The notes: generated from the sequence alone by a model not told the origin. A stretch of DNA of 64,000 nt from CAIYZT01 sp031385445 (GCA_031385445.1 JANNBM010000068.1:1-64000); one strand, 5' to 3'; shown: positions 34,044-43,240, numbered from the stretch's first letter. Numbers and translations: made by a program.

Positions 34044-34159
34044 GGCAGTTATATGGGGGCAGTTTGGCGCAAGGAAAGGGAAAAAGGGCGGCGCAATGTA
34101 ATTTTGGGTGGTCGGATCAGGGGCGGTGCGGGGCCAAAGGGGTGATGTTCGTTAGAGTT

Positions 34160-35338
34160 TCATCGCAACTCTGTTATTCCGCGCGTTATTCCTTCAAGCG
34201 TCATCGGAACCATGCGCCCCATGATCGCGCGGATCAGGCGGGTTGACGGGGTATGCTCCCACGCCGCTTGCGGTGCGGGGTTGATCCACAGGTGATTGGG
34301 CCATTGTTCTGCCGCCCGTTCCAGCCAGGTTTTGCCGGACTCTTTGTTCCAATGCTCATTTGCGCCGCCTATTTGGGTGATCTCGTAGGGGCTCATCGCG
34401 GCGTCGCCGACGAAAATGGCTTTGTAATCAGCGCCGTAGCTACGCAGTACGTCCGTTGTCGGGATTTGGGCGTTCCAGCGGCGATCATTGCTGCGCCATA
34501 GCCCTTCATAGAGACAGTTGTGAAAATAGAAGTGTTGCAGGGTCTTAAACTCGGCGCGGGCGGCGCTGAACAGCTCTTCCATGACGCGGATATAGGGGTC
34601 CATGGAGCCGCCAACGTCGAGAAACAGCAGCACCTTCACGGCATTGCGCCGCTCTGGGCGGGTTTGCACGTCAAGCCAGCCGTTTTGGGCGGTGGCGCGG
34701 ATGGTGCCGGGCAGGTCCAACTCGTCCGGCGCACCGTCGCGGGCCCAGCGGCGCAGGCGGCGCAGCGCGATCTTCAGGGTGCGGGTGCCAAGATCGCGCT
34801 GGTCGTCAAAGTCGCGAAATTCGCGCCTGTCCCAAACCTTGACCGCGCTTTGATGGCGGCTATCGGCCTGCCCGATGCTTACGCCTTCGGGGTTAAATCC
34901 GGAGGCGCCAAAGGGCGAGGTGCCCGCCGTGCCCACCCATTTGCTTCCGCCCTGATGGCGCGCCCTTTGCTCTTCAAGGCGCTGGCGCAGGGTGTTCATC
35001 AAGGCGTCAAATCCGCCAAGGGATTGAATCTCTGCCTTTTCCGTCTCAGTCAATTGCCGGTCCAGCAGCTTTTCCAGCCATTCGCGCGGCAGATCCACCG
35101 CCTCCAACACCTGCACGTCTGTCAGCGATTGGGCGCCCTTGAAGGCGGCGGCAAAAGCGCGGTCGAAGCGGTCAATGTGCCGCTCATCCTTGACAAGGAT
35201 GGTGCGGGCCAGATGGTAAAATCCGTCCAGATCATAGGTGACAAGACCGGCGGCCATCGCCTCCAGAAAGCTGAGATGTTCGCGCAGGCTGACCGGAACG
35301 CCCTCTTTCCGCAAGCTGTGGAAAAAGGGCAGAAACAT
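34160..35338 (-). CDS. VWA-domain protein, CoxE-like
   Basis: A 392-aa protein of the CoxE/VWA family that works with MoxR-type AAA ATPases as a cofactor- or metal-insertion chaperone. The N-terminal helical region (SLREHLSFLEAMAAGL) is typical. The MIDAS-like motif is FLDVGGSMDPY (about 237-247), a DxGGSM variant of DxSxS. Its probable partner MoxR ATPase lies 2.2 kb away on the same strand, with three elements between. Two small genes follow upstream in tight order. Confidence 0.87.
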   Translation of the reverse strand: MFLPFFHSLRKEGVPVSLREHLSFLEAMAAGLVTYDLDGFYHLARTILVKDERHIDRFDRAFAAAFKGAQSLTDVQVLEAVDLPREWLEKLLDRQLTETEKAEIQSLGGFDALMNTLRQRLEEQRARHQGGSKWVGTAGTSPFGASGFNPEGVSIGQADSRHQSAVKVWDRREFRDFDDQRDLGTRTLKIALRRLRRWARDGAPDELDLPGTIRATAQNGWLDVQTRPERRNAVKVLLFLDVGGSMDPYIRVMEELFSAARAEFKTLQHFYFHNCLYEGLWRSNDRRWNAQIPTTDVLRSYGADYKAIFVGDAAMSPYEITQIGGANEHWNKESGKTWLERAAEQWPNHLWINPAPQAAWEHTPSTRLIRAIMGRMVPMTLEGITRGITELR

Positions 35339-35341
35339 GGA

Positions 35342-35527
35342 TCAGCCCGCGATGCTGCGGCCAAGAAAGACCGAAACGAACAGGCCAACGAGGGCGAAAG
35401 CGATGGCAAGGACGGCGCCGTAGTGCAGCATGTCCATTTTGCGCCCGCCGCCCCGTTTGGCCAGTCCTGCGCCCAAAAGCGCACCAAAAAGCGCTCCGCC
35501 AGCGACATAATAGGTTGCAACGATCAT
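35342..35527 (-). CDS. Small two-helix membrane protein
   Basis: A 61-aa protein, ATG at 35527. It has two predicted membrane helices (about 2-20, VATYYVAGGALFGALLGAG; and 35-55, YGAVLAIAFALVGLFVSVF) joined by a basic loop KRGGGRK. It ends 3 nt before the CoxE-like start, so it is in the same transcript. Not recognised; possibly a partner of the VWA/AAA pair. Confidence 0.7.
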   Translation of the reverse strand: MIVATYYVAGGALFGALLGAGLAKRGGGRKMDMLHYGAVLAIAFALVGLFVSVFLGRSIAG

Positions 35528-35565
35528 GTCTTCAGCCCCCAAAACAGGGGGCCGAAGGGCCGCCC

Positions 35566-36927
35566 TTATCCGCGTGCGGCGAGGGCGGCGATTTCCGCCG
35601 TTTTCGCCCGCAGCGCCTGATCTGAGCCAAAGCCATACCGCGCCCATCCGACAGTGTCGAGACGCAAGGCCTGCGCTTCGCTCGTGCGGCCAAGCTCATC
35701 CAGCGCTTCGGCTTTGATCAGCATCAGCGTGGACAGCATGGCGGCGTTTTGCCCGGACGTAACCGCGCCAAGCGAGCGGTCCACAAAGGCGATGGCCTGT
35801 TCATTCTGGTTGGCCGACAGCGCGATGGCGGCAAGTTGCAGATCGACATGCGCGGCGTGCAGGGCACCGTTTGGAACCGAGCGGTAGATTTGCGAGGCGA
35901 GCGAGAAGTATTCCACCGCTTTGGCCGCATTGGTTTGCGCGGCAAGACGGCCAGAGAGGAAATAGGCGAGCCCAAGGCGGCTGTCGTTCCAACCTTGCGC
36001 GCCGGCCATGGCGATCATTTGCTCGGCGGCAACTTTGCGGCCGCTCGCGCCGCCGATGCCCATGGCTTTGGCGACAAGATTGCTCCATGCGATGGGCGAG
36101 GGCGGCGGGGCGGGAATGCCGCTGTTATACGCGCCGGTCGGATTGTATTTGGCGAGCATGCCGGGCAGCAGGCTGGCAACCTGCGCCTCGTTCATGCCGC
36201 TGACCAGCTCTGGTGCGTAGTGAAGGCGCAGCATCAGCATGTCGAAGTTGGTCAGCACGGTGTTGAAGTTGTCATCGTTGAACACGGAATCGCCGAGTTC
36301 ATACAGATCGTTCAGCGGACCCATGGCCTGCGCCAGCTCTTCGTGCAGGCAGTCGCGCACCTCTTGCGGGCTGGAGTTTTCGGGGACAAAGACCGCAACA
36401 CGGCTGCGCTGGGTGATCTGGGCCCAATCGACAGCAGCGCCACCGCGCGCGGCGCTGTATTCGGCGAGCGAGGTGACGCCCGGAACGACGAAACAGGCAG
36501 CGCTTGGCACGAGGCGTTTCATCTGGGCCGCGGGCACAAAGTTCACCGAAATCGCCGGGTCCGCTGCAGTCGTCAGCGAGACGTTCAGCCCGGCTTCGGA
36601 TTGAAAGCGGGCGATGAGGCGGGTCAGCTCTGCCTTGGCCCCATTTGGCACATTTCCGGCAAGGGCAACGGTAATCGGACCTTCAAAGCGCGAGATGCGC
36701 AAAAGATCACGGCCGCTTTCAAGCTGAAATTCCAGCCGAAGGAACAATTGGGCCAACTCGGCATTGGAGTGAATGATCGGCCCAACGGACGGGGCGGCGA
36801 AGTTTTGAATGGCCGGAAGGCTGGAGCCCGCGAATTCGGTGCCCGGATAGCTTTTGGACACAGGATCGCCCGGGGGGACCGAACAGCAGGTGAGCATTGC
36901 AAGTGAAAGCAACGGCAAAAATCGCAT
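35566..36927 (-). CDS. DUF2927 domain protein, probable lipoprotein
   Basis: A 453-aa exported protein. The signal MRFLPLLSLAMLTCCS has a lipobox-like LTCC. The DUF2927 domain covers about 60-270 (CFVVPGVTSLAEYSAARGG; CLHEELAQAMGPLNDLYEL, with a conserved HEELAQ that resembles a zinc-protease HExx motif). The C-terminal half is alpha-helical and TPR-like (about 290-450). The function is unknown. It lies upstream of the CoxE-like gene and downstream of a structured non-coding block. Confidence 0.82.
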   Translation of the reverse strand: MRFLPLLSLAMLTCCSVPPGDPVSKSYPGTEFAGSSLPAIQNFAAPSVGPIIHSNAELAQLFLRLEFQLESGRDLLRISRFEGPITVALAGNVPNGAKAELTRLIARFQSEAGLNVSLTTAADPAISVNFVPAAQMKRLVPSAACFVVPGVTSLAEYSAARGGAAVDWAQITQRSRVAVFVPENSSPQEVRDCLHEELAQAMGPLNDLYELGDSVFNDDNFNTVLTNFDMLMLRLHYAPELVSGMNEAQVASLLPGMLAKYNPTGAYNSGIPAPPPSPIAWSNLVAKAMGIGGASGRKVAAEQMIAMAGAQGWNDSRLGLAYFLSGRLAAQTNAAKAVEYFSLASQIYRSVPNGALHAAHVDLQLAAIALSANQNEQAIAFVDRSLGAVTSGQNAAMLSTLMLIKAEALDELGRTSEAQALRLDTVGWARYGFGSDQALRAKTAEIAALAARG

Positions 36928-36984
36928 AGGTGGCAGCCCTTATATGCATTCGGCGGTCCCCCCGCCCGACGTAACCTTCAGGCT

Positions 36985-37165
36985 GGGGGTGCGGGCGGCC
37001 CACACAGATGGCCGGGCCCCGCACCCCCGGGTGCCAAAGCCCTGCCAACGGTGTGAAAGACCACATCGCTGCCCCAGTCTGCGCGGTCTCTGCCCCCCAT
37101 TTTCTGTTGGCCCTGCGAGCAGGAAGAGCCAATGAAACGCCTGACGGGCTGAGGGCGCAGACCCC
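36985..37165. ncRNA. Candidate structured RNA (identity and strand uncertain)
   Basis: No supported gene exists between 36928 and 37521. Part of it is strongly structured. An 11-bp stem (36985-36995 with 37018-37028) encloses a second 5-bp stem (36996-37000 with 37010-37014). An 8-bp stem GTCTGCGC (37077-37084) with GCGCAGAC (37155-37162) encloses a nested hairpin TTGGC-CCTG-CGAG-CAGG-AAGA-GCCAA (37107-37132). On the minus strand a TTGACA lies at 37389-37384, without a good -10. I could not match it to tmRNA, RNase P RNA or SRP RNA; a 6S-type RNA or a long leader is possible. Confidence 0.4.
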
Positions 37166-37521
37166 CCAGGCGCCCGAAACTGACCGGCAAGTCAGCCCCG
37201 ATATCAAACGTTTCGCGACCTTGATTGGGCAAAGAAGCACGAGTGGTCACAAGACACCCCGGAAGTGTCGTTACAGGGGCGGCTTTATGTCAATGCTGGG
37301 AAAAATCGGGCTTTTGGCGTTTACCAGACTTAGCGGCCAAGCCGCACAAGCCCGCCAGATTTGGGAGTCCAGTTCACGAAAAATGTCAATAAGTTACATT
37401 AAACGAGATTTCGTGATCTCTTTGTGTCAGAAATGTGGCCAAACTTAGGCTTCTTCGCCCGATTCGCTGCCTTATTGTTTCCAACCCGGCCGATCTATTG
37501 TTTCCAGACCATCGCCAAGGG

Positions 37522-38361
37522 TCACCTTCCCGCGCGGGCAAGGAAAGCCAATCGTTCGAAAAGTTGAACGTCCTGTTCGGTTTTCAACAAGGCGCCGTAA
37601 AGCTTGGGCAGGGCGGTCTTGCCCTCGCGGCGCAGATCCTCGGGGGTCAGATCTTCGGCGAGCAGCAGTTTCAGCCAGTCGAGCACTTCGGAGGTTGAGG
37701 GGCGCTTTTTCAACCCCGGTGTTTCGCGGATTTCAAAGAACTGGGTCAGGGCGGTGCTGAGCAGGGCTTCTTTGATACCGGGAAAATGCACGCGCACGAT
37801 GGCGGCCAGAGTTTCCGGATCAGGAAAGCGGATAAAGTGGAAAAAGCAACGGCGCAGAAAGGCGTCCGGCAGGTCTTTTTCGTTGTTCGAGGTGATGATA
37901 ACCACCGGGCGGTGCAGGGCGCGGACGGTTTGACCCGTCTCGTAGACGTGAAACTCCATCCGGTCGAGTTCCTGGAGCAGATCGTTCGGAAACTCGATAT
38001 CGGCCTTGTCCACCTCGTCGATCAGCAAAACCACGCGGGAAGGCGCGTCGAAGGCTTGCCAAAGTTTTCCGTGCCGAATGTAGTTTGCAACATCATGCAC
38101 GCGGACGTCACCCAGCTGGCTGTCGCGCAGACGGCTGATCGCATCATATTCGTACAGCCCCTGCACGGCCTTGGTGGTCGATTTGATGTGCCATTCCAGC
38201 AGGTCCATGCCCAAAGATCTGGCCACTTGCCGGGCGAGTTCGGTTTTGCCGGTGCCCGGCTCGCCTTTCACCAAAAGAGGGCGCTGCAGGGCGACGGCGG
38301 CATTGACCGCGATGCGCAGATCTTCGGTGGCAATGTAGCGGTCGGTCGAGGCAAAGGTCAT
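37522..38361 (-). CDS. MoxR-family AAA+ ATPase
   Basis: A 279-aa AAA+ ATPase. Walker A is VKGEPGTGKTELA (about 32-44), Walker B is VVLLIDEVDKAD (about 111-122), and sensor 1 lies in VIITSNNEKDLPDAFLRRC. It would remodel a client, probably with the CoxE-like VWA protein. The start MTFASTDRYIA at 38361 matches the usual family N-terminus; upstream in-frame ATGs at 38397 and 38415 are possible but lack a good Shine-Dalgarno. Confidence 0.92.
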   Translation of the reverse strand: MTFASTDRYIATEDLRIAVNAAVALQRPLLVKGEPGTGKTELARQVARSLGMDLLEWHIKSTTKAVQGLYEYDAISRLRDSQLGDVRVHDVANYIRHGKLWQAFDAPSRVVLLIDEVDKADIEFPNDLLQELDRMEFHVYETGQTVRALHRPVVIITSNNEKDLPDAFLRRCFFHFIRFPDPETLAAIVRVHFPGIKEALLSTALTQFFEIRETPGLKKRPSTSEVLDWLKLLLAEDLTPEDLRREGKTALPKLYGALLKTEQDVQLFERLAFLARAGR

Positions 38362-38524
38362 GGCAATACTCAACGGATTTTGGGTGCGATCAGCCATCCC
38401 ACGAATTTGGCGCAACCGCTAGTGACAAGGGGGGCGCAATCCTTTATGGCACCGCCCAGACAGGAGGGCGCGTTGTCGATGCTGCTGTACGGCGACGAAC
38501 GCTCGGGATGTGGAGTGTGCTGCG

Positions 38525-38947
38525 ATGAAAGCCGAACTGTTCCTACCGGAAGATTATCGCCCGGCCGAGGACGAACCCTTTATGAATGACCGCCAGCTGG
38601 AATATTTCCGGCGCAAGTTGTTGGTCTGGAAGCAGGAGCTTTTGGATCAATCGGCGGAAACTATTGATAATCTTCAGGAATCCGCGCGCTCTGTGCCGGA
38701 CCTTGCCGACCGCGCGTCAGAGGAAACCGACCGGGCACTTGAGCTGCGCACGCGGGATCGGCAGCGCAAATTGGTGTCCAAGATCGATTCTGCCATGCGG
38801 CGGATTGAAAATGGCGAGTTTGGGTATTGCGAGGTGTCGGGCGAGCCGATCAGCCTGAAGCGGCTGGATGCGCGGCCGATCGCGACGATGACGCTGGAAG
38901 CGCAGGAAAAGCATGAGCGGCGCGAGAAGGTGCACCGCGAGGATTGA
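38525..38947 (+). CDS. dksA: RNA polymerase-binding transcription factor DksA
   Basis: A 140-aa secondary-channel factor that works with ppGpp on ribosomal and amino-acid promoters. A long coiled coil spans about 20-95, with the functional tip motif DLADRA (residues 59-64; D59, D62, A64). The C-terminal globular region keeps only one of the four zinc cysteines: C102 remains, while the other three positions are Ser105, Thr and Ala (YCEVSGE; TMTLEA). It is therefore a zinc-independent type. It ends at a terminator. Confidence 0.95.
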   Translation: MKAELFLPEDYRPAEDEPFMNDRQLEYFRRKLLVWKQELLDQSAETIDNLQESARSVPDLADRASEETDRALELRTRDRQRKLVSKIDSAMRRIENGEFGYCEVSGEPISLKRLDARPIATMTLEAQEKHERREKVHRED

Positions 38948-38981
38948 TGGACTTGCGCGGCAAGCCAGATCAAGGAAACTG

Positions 38982-39014
38982 ACGCCGGGCCGGACAGCCC
39001 GGCGTTGTTGTTTG
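38982..39014 (+). terminator. Rho-independent terminator after dksA
   Basis: ACGCCGGGC (38982-38990) pairs perfectly with GCCCGGCGT (38997-39005) across CGGACA, followed by TGTTGTTTG. It lies 35 nt after the dksA stop and only 5 nt before the next gene's ATG. Confidence 0.85.
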
Positions 39015-39018
39015 AGGA

Positions 39019-40191
39019 ATGATGCAGCTTAAATCGGCCCAGATCACGGTGATTGGCGCGGGGGTGGCGGGGCTCGCGGTGGCCTGCGCGCTCGCGCAGC
39101 GCGGCGCGGCGGTGCGGGTGATCGAGCAGGCGGAGGCGATCCGCGAGGTCGGAGCGGGGTTGCAGATCTCGCCCAATGGCGGGGCGGTTTTGCGGGCCTT
39201 GGGAATTGCCGTTCCAGGCACCCGCGCGGAGGCTGTCGTTTTGCGCAACGGGGCCGATGGGCGCAGGGTGCTGCGCATGGATCTGGAGCGGCTGCGCCCG
39301 GATCAGGACTATGTTTTTTCGCATCGGGCGGATTTGATCGGCGCGTTGAAAGCGGCGGCCGAGGCGGCGGGCGTGCAGATTGTGCTGAACCGGAAGGTTT
39401 TGGGCGTTGATCTGTCGGGAACGCGTCCGGGTATTGATCTTGGTGGCGGGGTTGAGGCGGCCGATATCCTGATCGGCGCGGATGGGTTACAATCGATGAC
39501 CCGCGCGGCGCTGAACGGGGCGCAGGTGCCGTTTTTCACCGGGCAGGTGGCTTGGCGGACGCTTATCCCCTGCGAAGCGGATGCCCCGGCGGAGGCAGAG
39601 GTGTTCATGGGGCCGGGCCGTCATCTGGTCAGTTATCCGTTACGGGGCGGGGCTTTACGCAACATCGTGGCGGTCGAGGAACGCAAGGGCTGGACGCAAG
39701 AAGGGTGGAGCCAGCGCGACGATCCAGCGGCTTTGCGGGCGGCGTTTGAGGCGTTTGACCCAAAGGTGCGCGGCTGGCTTGAGCAGGCGGACGACGTCTG
39801 GCTTTGGGGTCTTTTCCGGCATCAGGTGGCGGCAGTTTGGGGAAGGGCGCTGCCCATGGGCGGGGCAGCCATTTTGGGCGATGCAGCGCATCCGACGCTG
39901 CCTTTTCTGGCGCAGGGGGCGAGTTTGGCGCTGGAGGATGCCTTCGTTCTGGCGCAAGAGCTGGAGCGGGGCGCGGGGATGCCGGAGGCTTTGGCCTTGT
40001 ATGAAAATGCCCGCATGGCGCGGGCGCGCCGTACCGTTAATGCGGCGAATGCCAATGCCCGGGCCTATCATCTGCGCGAGCCGCTGCGGGCGATTGCCCA
40101 TCTGGGCCTGCGATTGTCAGGGAGGCTGGCACCGGGGTTTGCACTGTCACGTTATGACTGGCTGTACGGGCATGACGTGACGGCGGAGTGA
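39019..40191 (+). CDS. FAD-dependent aromatic hydroxylase, salicylate-hydroxylase-like
   Basis: A 390-aa class A flavoprotein monooxygenase. The FAD dinucleotide motif is VIGAGVAGLAVACALAQRG (about 11-29), the DG motif is ADILIGADGLQS (about 149-160) and the GD motif is AAILGDAAHPTLPFLAQGAS (about 283-302). The closest well-known relatives are salicylate and 3-hydroxybenzoate 6-hydroxylases, but no ring-cleavage genes are nearby, so the substrate is open. Two ATGs in tandem (39019 and 39022) follow GAGGA. Confidence 0.88.
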   Translation: MMQLKSAQITVIGAGVAGLAVACALAQRGAAVRVIEQAEAIREVGAGLQISPNGGAVLRALGIAVPGTRAEAVVLRNGADGRRVLRMDLERLRPDQDYVFSHRADLIGALKAAAEAAGVQIVLNRKVLGVDLSGTRPGIDLGGGVEAADILIGADGLQSMTRAALNGAQVPFFTGQVAWRTLIPCEADAPAEAEVFMGPGRHLVSYPLRGGALRNIVAVEERKGWTQEGWSQRDDPAALRAAFEAFDPKVRGWLEQADDVWLWGLFRHQVAAVWGRALPMGGAAILGDAAHPTLPFLAQGASLALEDAFVLAQELERGAGMPEALALYENARMARARRTVNAANANARAYHLREPLRAIAHLGLRLSGRLAPGFALSRYDWLYGHDVTAE

Positions 40192-40219
40192 ACCGGCGGG
40201 TTTTCGAACCTGGACCGCG

Positions 40220-40351
40220 TTACCCAAAGATCAGAATCAGAAATGCCGCGCCGAGCAGCAGAAATTCCCCCGAAAGCGCGGTGGGAAGGGCGAACCTTTG
40301 GGTCTGAACCTGACGGATTGGCGGCGCGAGGGGGGGGAGGGATTTGTGCAT
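40220..40351 (-). CDS. Small membrane protein, unknown
   Basis: A 43-aa frame starting MHKSLPPLAPPIRQ with AGGA 9 nt before the ATG at 40351. The C-terminal third is a hydrophobic helix (EFLLLGAAFLILIFG). It sits between the convergent hydroxylase gene and the acnA terminator. The Shine-Dalgarno and composition support it, but the size makes it tentative. Confidence 0.45.
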   Translation of the reverse strand: MHKSLPPLAPPIRQVQTQRFALPTALSGEFLLLGAAFLILIFG

Positions 40352-40409
40352 GAAACGGTCCTGCGTTCTGGGGTGATCCACAGATAACGCTGGGAACTTA
40401 ACAAGAACA

Positions 40410-40436
40410 AAAGACCCGGGGGGCACCCGGGTCTTT
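40410..40436 (-). terminator. Rho-independent terminator after acnA
   Basis: An 11-bp perfect stem AAAGACCCGGG/CCCGGGTCTTT with loop GGGCA. On the minus strand it continues into TTGTTCTTG. It lies 38 nt past the acnA stop. T residues on both sides mean it could work in either direction. Confidence 0.85.
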
Positions 40437-40474
40437 GTTGGTAAACAATCTGTTTCGAGATTTAACTAAATCGT

Positions 40475-43171
40475 TCAGGACGCAGCAAGGTTGCGCAGAA
40501 CGTAGTGCAATACGCCGCCGTGTTCGACATATTCGATCTCAATCTCGGTATCGATGCGGCACTTGATCTGGATCGATTTTGCCGAGCCATCGGCAAAGGC
40601 GATATGGCAGGTGACGTTTGACAGCGGCTTCAGATCGCCGTCCAGCCCCTCAATCGAGATCACCTCATCGCCCGTCAGCCCCAAAGATTTGCGGGTTTGC
40701 CCGCCGGTGAATTCGAACGGAATAACCCCCATCCCGACAAGGTTGGAACGGTGGATGCGCTCAAAGCTTTCGGCAATGACCGCTTTGACGCCCAAAAGAG
40801 CGGTGCCCTTGGCCGCCCAGTCGCGGCTGGACCCCGCGCCATATTCGATGCCGCCAAAGATCACCAAGGGCGTGCCCGCTGCCTGATAGGCCATCGAGGC
40901 GTCATAGATCGAGGTCTGCGTGCCATCAGGCCCCTTGGTGTACCCCCCCTCAACGCCGCCAGTCTCATTGGCAAGCATCTCATTCTTGATACGGATATTG
41001 GCGAAAGTGCCGCGCATCATCACCTCGTGATTGCCGCGCCGCGCGCCGTAAGAGTTGAACTCGCTGACCGGAACCTGCCGTTCCGCCAGATATTTGCCCG
41101 CAGGCGTGCCCGCCTTAAAGCTGCCCGCGGGCGAGATGTGGTCCGTGGTGATCATATCGCCCAGAAGGGCCAGAACGCGGGCGCCTTGAATGTTGGAAAT
41201 CACGCCGGGGGTTTTCGACATGCCGCGGAAATAGGGTGGGTTTTGGATATAAGTGGAGGCGCCGGGCCAATCGTAGGTCTCGGAATCGGTGGTTTCAACC
41301 GCCTGCCATTTGGCGTCGCCCTTGAACACGTCCGCATACCGCTTTTGGAATGCCGCACGCGTGACGGTGGCGTTCACCAGATCGGCGATTTCCTGGTTCG
41401 TCGGCCAGACGTCTTTAAGGTAAACCGGGCCATTTGTGCCCATGCCCAAGGCTTCGGTCGTGATGTCGATATTCATATCGCCCGCGAGCGCATAAGCGAC
41501 GACCAGCGGCGGAGAGGCGAGGTAATTGGCGCGCACATCGGGGCTGATGCGGCCCTCAAAGTTGCGGTTGCCGGACAAAACGGCGGCGGCGACGAGATCG
41601 CCCTCATTTATGGCCGCGGAAATCGCAGGGTCAAGCGGCCCCGAATTGCCGATACAGGTGGTGCAGCCATAGCCGACGAGGTTGAAGCCGACGGCATCAA
41701 GGTCTTCTTGCAGGCCGGCCGCTTCGAGATATTCGGAAACGACCTGGCTTCCGGGGGCAAGCGAGGTTTTCACCCAAGGCTTTGATTTCAGGCCCAAAGC
41801 CCGCGCTTTGCGTGCGACAAGGCCCGCGCCGATCATCACATAGGGGTTCGATGTATTGGTGCAGGACGTGATGGAGGCAATCACGACCTTGCCCGAGGAC
41901 ATGGTGAAATCGTGGCCCTTGACGGGGAAATCCGCGCCCTGGGGGCGGTTGAACGACCCTTCCATTTCACGTGCGAACGAGGCCTTGGCATCGGTCAGGG
42001 CCAGATAATCTTGCGGGCGCTTGGGGCCGGAAATGGCTGGCACGATGCGGCCCATATCAAGGTGCAGGGTGCTGGTATAGATCGGATCATACCCCGCGTC
42101 GCGCCACATGCCGTTGGCGCGTGCATAAGCCTCAACCAGCGCGATGCGGGTTTCGTCGCGGCCGGTGCCGCGAAGATAGCGGATGGTTTCGCCGTCAATC
42201 GGAAAAAAGCCGCAAGTTGCGCCATATTCGGGGGCCATGTTGGCGATGGTGGCGCGGTCGGCGAGCGGCAGACGGTCCAAACCCTCGCCGTAAAACTCGA
42301 CGAATTTGCCCACCACGCCGTGTTTGCGCAGCATTTGCACGACCTTCAGCACCAGATCGGTGGCAGTGGTGCCTTCGACCATATGGCCGGTCAGTTTGAA
42401 GCCGACAACTTCGGGGATCAACATCGAAACCGGCTGGCCCAGCATGGCCGCCTCGGCCTCGATCCCGCCGACGCCCCAGCCCAGAACGGCCAGACCGTTG
42501 ACCATGGTGGTGTGGCTGTCGGTGCCGACGAGTGTGTCGGGATAGGCGACCAGGTCGCCGTTCTGGTCGGTATCGGTCCAGACGGTTTGGGCCAGATATT
42601 CCAGGTTGACCTGATGGCAAATGCCGGTTCCGGGCGGCACGACGCGGAAATTGTTGAACGCCTTCTGGCCCCATTTCAGGAACACATAGCGTTCCATATT
42701 CCGCTCATACTCGCGGTCAACGTTCGCCTGAAACGCGCGGGGGGTGCCAAATTCATCGATCATCACGGAATGGTCGATGACAAGATCAACCGGGTTCAGC
42801 GGATTGATCTTTTGCGCGTTGCCGCCAAGGCCAAGAATGCCGTCACGCATAGCGGCAAGGTCAACGACGGCGGGAACGCCGGTGAAATCCTGCATCAGCA
42901 CGCGGGCGGGGCGATACGCGATTTCGCGGGGGTTTTTGCCAGAACGTTTGCCCCATTCCGAAAAAGCCCTGATATCGTCGAGCGAAACCGTCTTGCCGTC
43001 TTCAAAACGCAGCATGTTTTCAAGCACGACCTTCAGCGCGGCGGGAAGGCGGGAAAACTCACCAAGGCCGGCGGCTTCGGCAGCGGGGATGGAATAATAC
43101 GACAGGGTTTGGCCGCCGGCGGTCAGGGACTTGCGGGTGCGGGCGGCATCGTGTCCGACGGTGACGGTCAT
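40475..43171 (-). CDS. acnA: Aconitate hydratase A
   Basis: An 898-aa [4Fe-4S] enzyme of the citric acid cycle, interconverting citrate and isocitrate. Cluster-binding segments are ITSCTNTSNPYVM and YGCTTCIGNSGPL. The domain-4 swivel (GGIEYGAGSSRDWAAKG) carries the substrate-binding Ser/Arg. The start MTVTVGHDA at 43171 has AAAGGAG upstream; the open frame runs 95 codons further but through the promoter region. Length and architecture match the AcnA/IRP branch. Confidence 0.97.
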   Translation of the reverse strand: MTVTVGHDAARTRKSLTAGGQTLSYYSIPAAEAAGLGEFSRLPAALKVVLENMLRFEDGKTVSLDDIRAFSEWGKRSGKNPREIAYRPARVLMQDFTGVPAVVDLAAMRDGILGLGGNAQKINPLNPVDLVIDHSVMIDEFGTPRAFQANVDREYERNMERYVFLKWGQKAFNNFRVVPPGTGICHQVNLEYLAQTVWTDTDQNGDLVAYPDTLVGTDSHTTMVNGLAVLGWGVGGIEAEAAMLGQPVSMLIPEVVGFKLTGHMVEGTTATDLVLKVVQMLRKHGVVGKFVEFYGEGLDRLPLADRATIANMAPEYGATCGFFPIDGETIRYLRGTGRDETRIALVEAYARANGMWRDAGYDPIYTSTLHLDMGRIVPAISGPKRPQDYLALTDAKASFAREMEGSFNRPQGADFPVKGHDFTMSSGKVVIASITSCTNTSNPYVMIGAGLVARKARALGLKSKPWVKTSLAPGSQVVSEYLEAAGLQEDLDAVGFNLVGYGCTTCIGNSGPLDPAISAAINEGDLVAAAVLSGNRNFEGRISPDVRANYLASPPLVVAYALAGDMNIDITTEALGMGTNGPVYLKDVWPTNQEIADLVNATVTRAAFQKRYADVFKGDAKWQAVETTDSETYDWPGASTYIQNPPYFRGMSKTPGVISNIQGARVLALLGDMITTDHISPAGSFKAGTPAGKYLAERQVPVSEFNSYGARRGNHEVMMRGTFANIRIKNEMLANETGGVEGGYTKGPDGTQTSIYDASMAYQAAGTPLVIFGGIEYGAGSSRDWAAKGTALLGVKAVIAESFERIHRSNLVGMGVIPFEFTGGQTRKSLGLTGDEVISIEGLDGDLKPLSNVTCHIAFADGSAKSIQIKCRIDTEIEIEYVEHGGVLHYVLRNLAAS

Positions 43172-43240
43172 GGGGGGCTCCTTTGGAATGGCATGAAAAT
43201 GGTGCCCGAAGGCCAGATCCTGTGCAAGGGTGTTAGAATG

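Noticed and set aside
36985..37165. tmRNA, RNase P RNA or SRP RNA at the structured block.
   Set aside because: No T-arm GTTCGA, no GAGGAAAGTCC core and no GGAAGCAG loop on either strand. Only a generic structured-RNA call is kept.
37008..37448. A 146-codon frame running through the structured block and beyond.
   Set aside because: No Shine-Dalgarno, no motif, and it crosses strong hairpins and an AT-rich tail.
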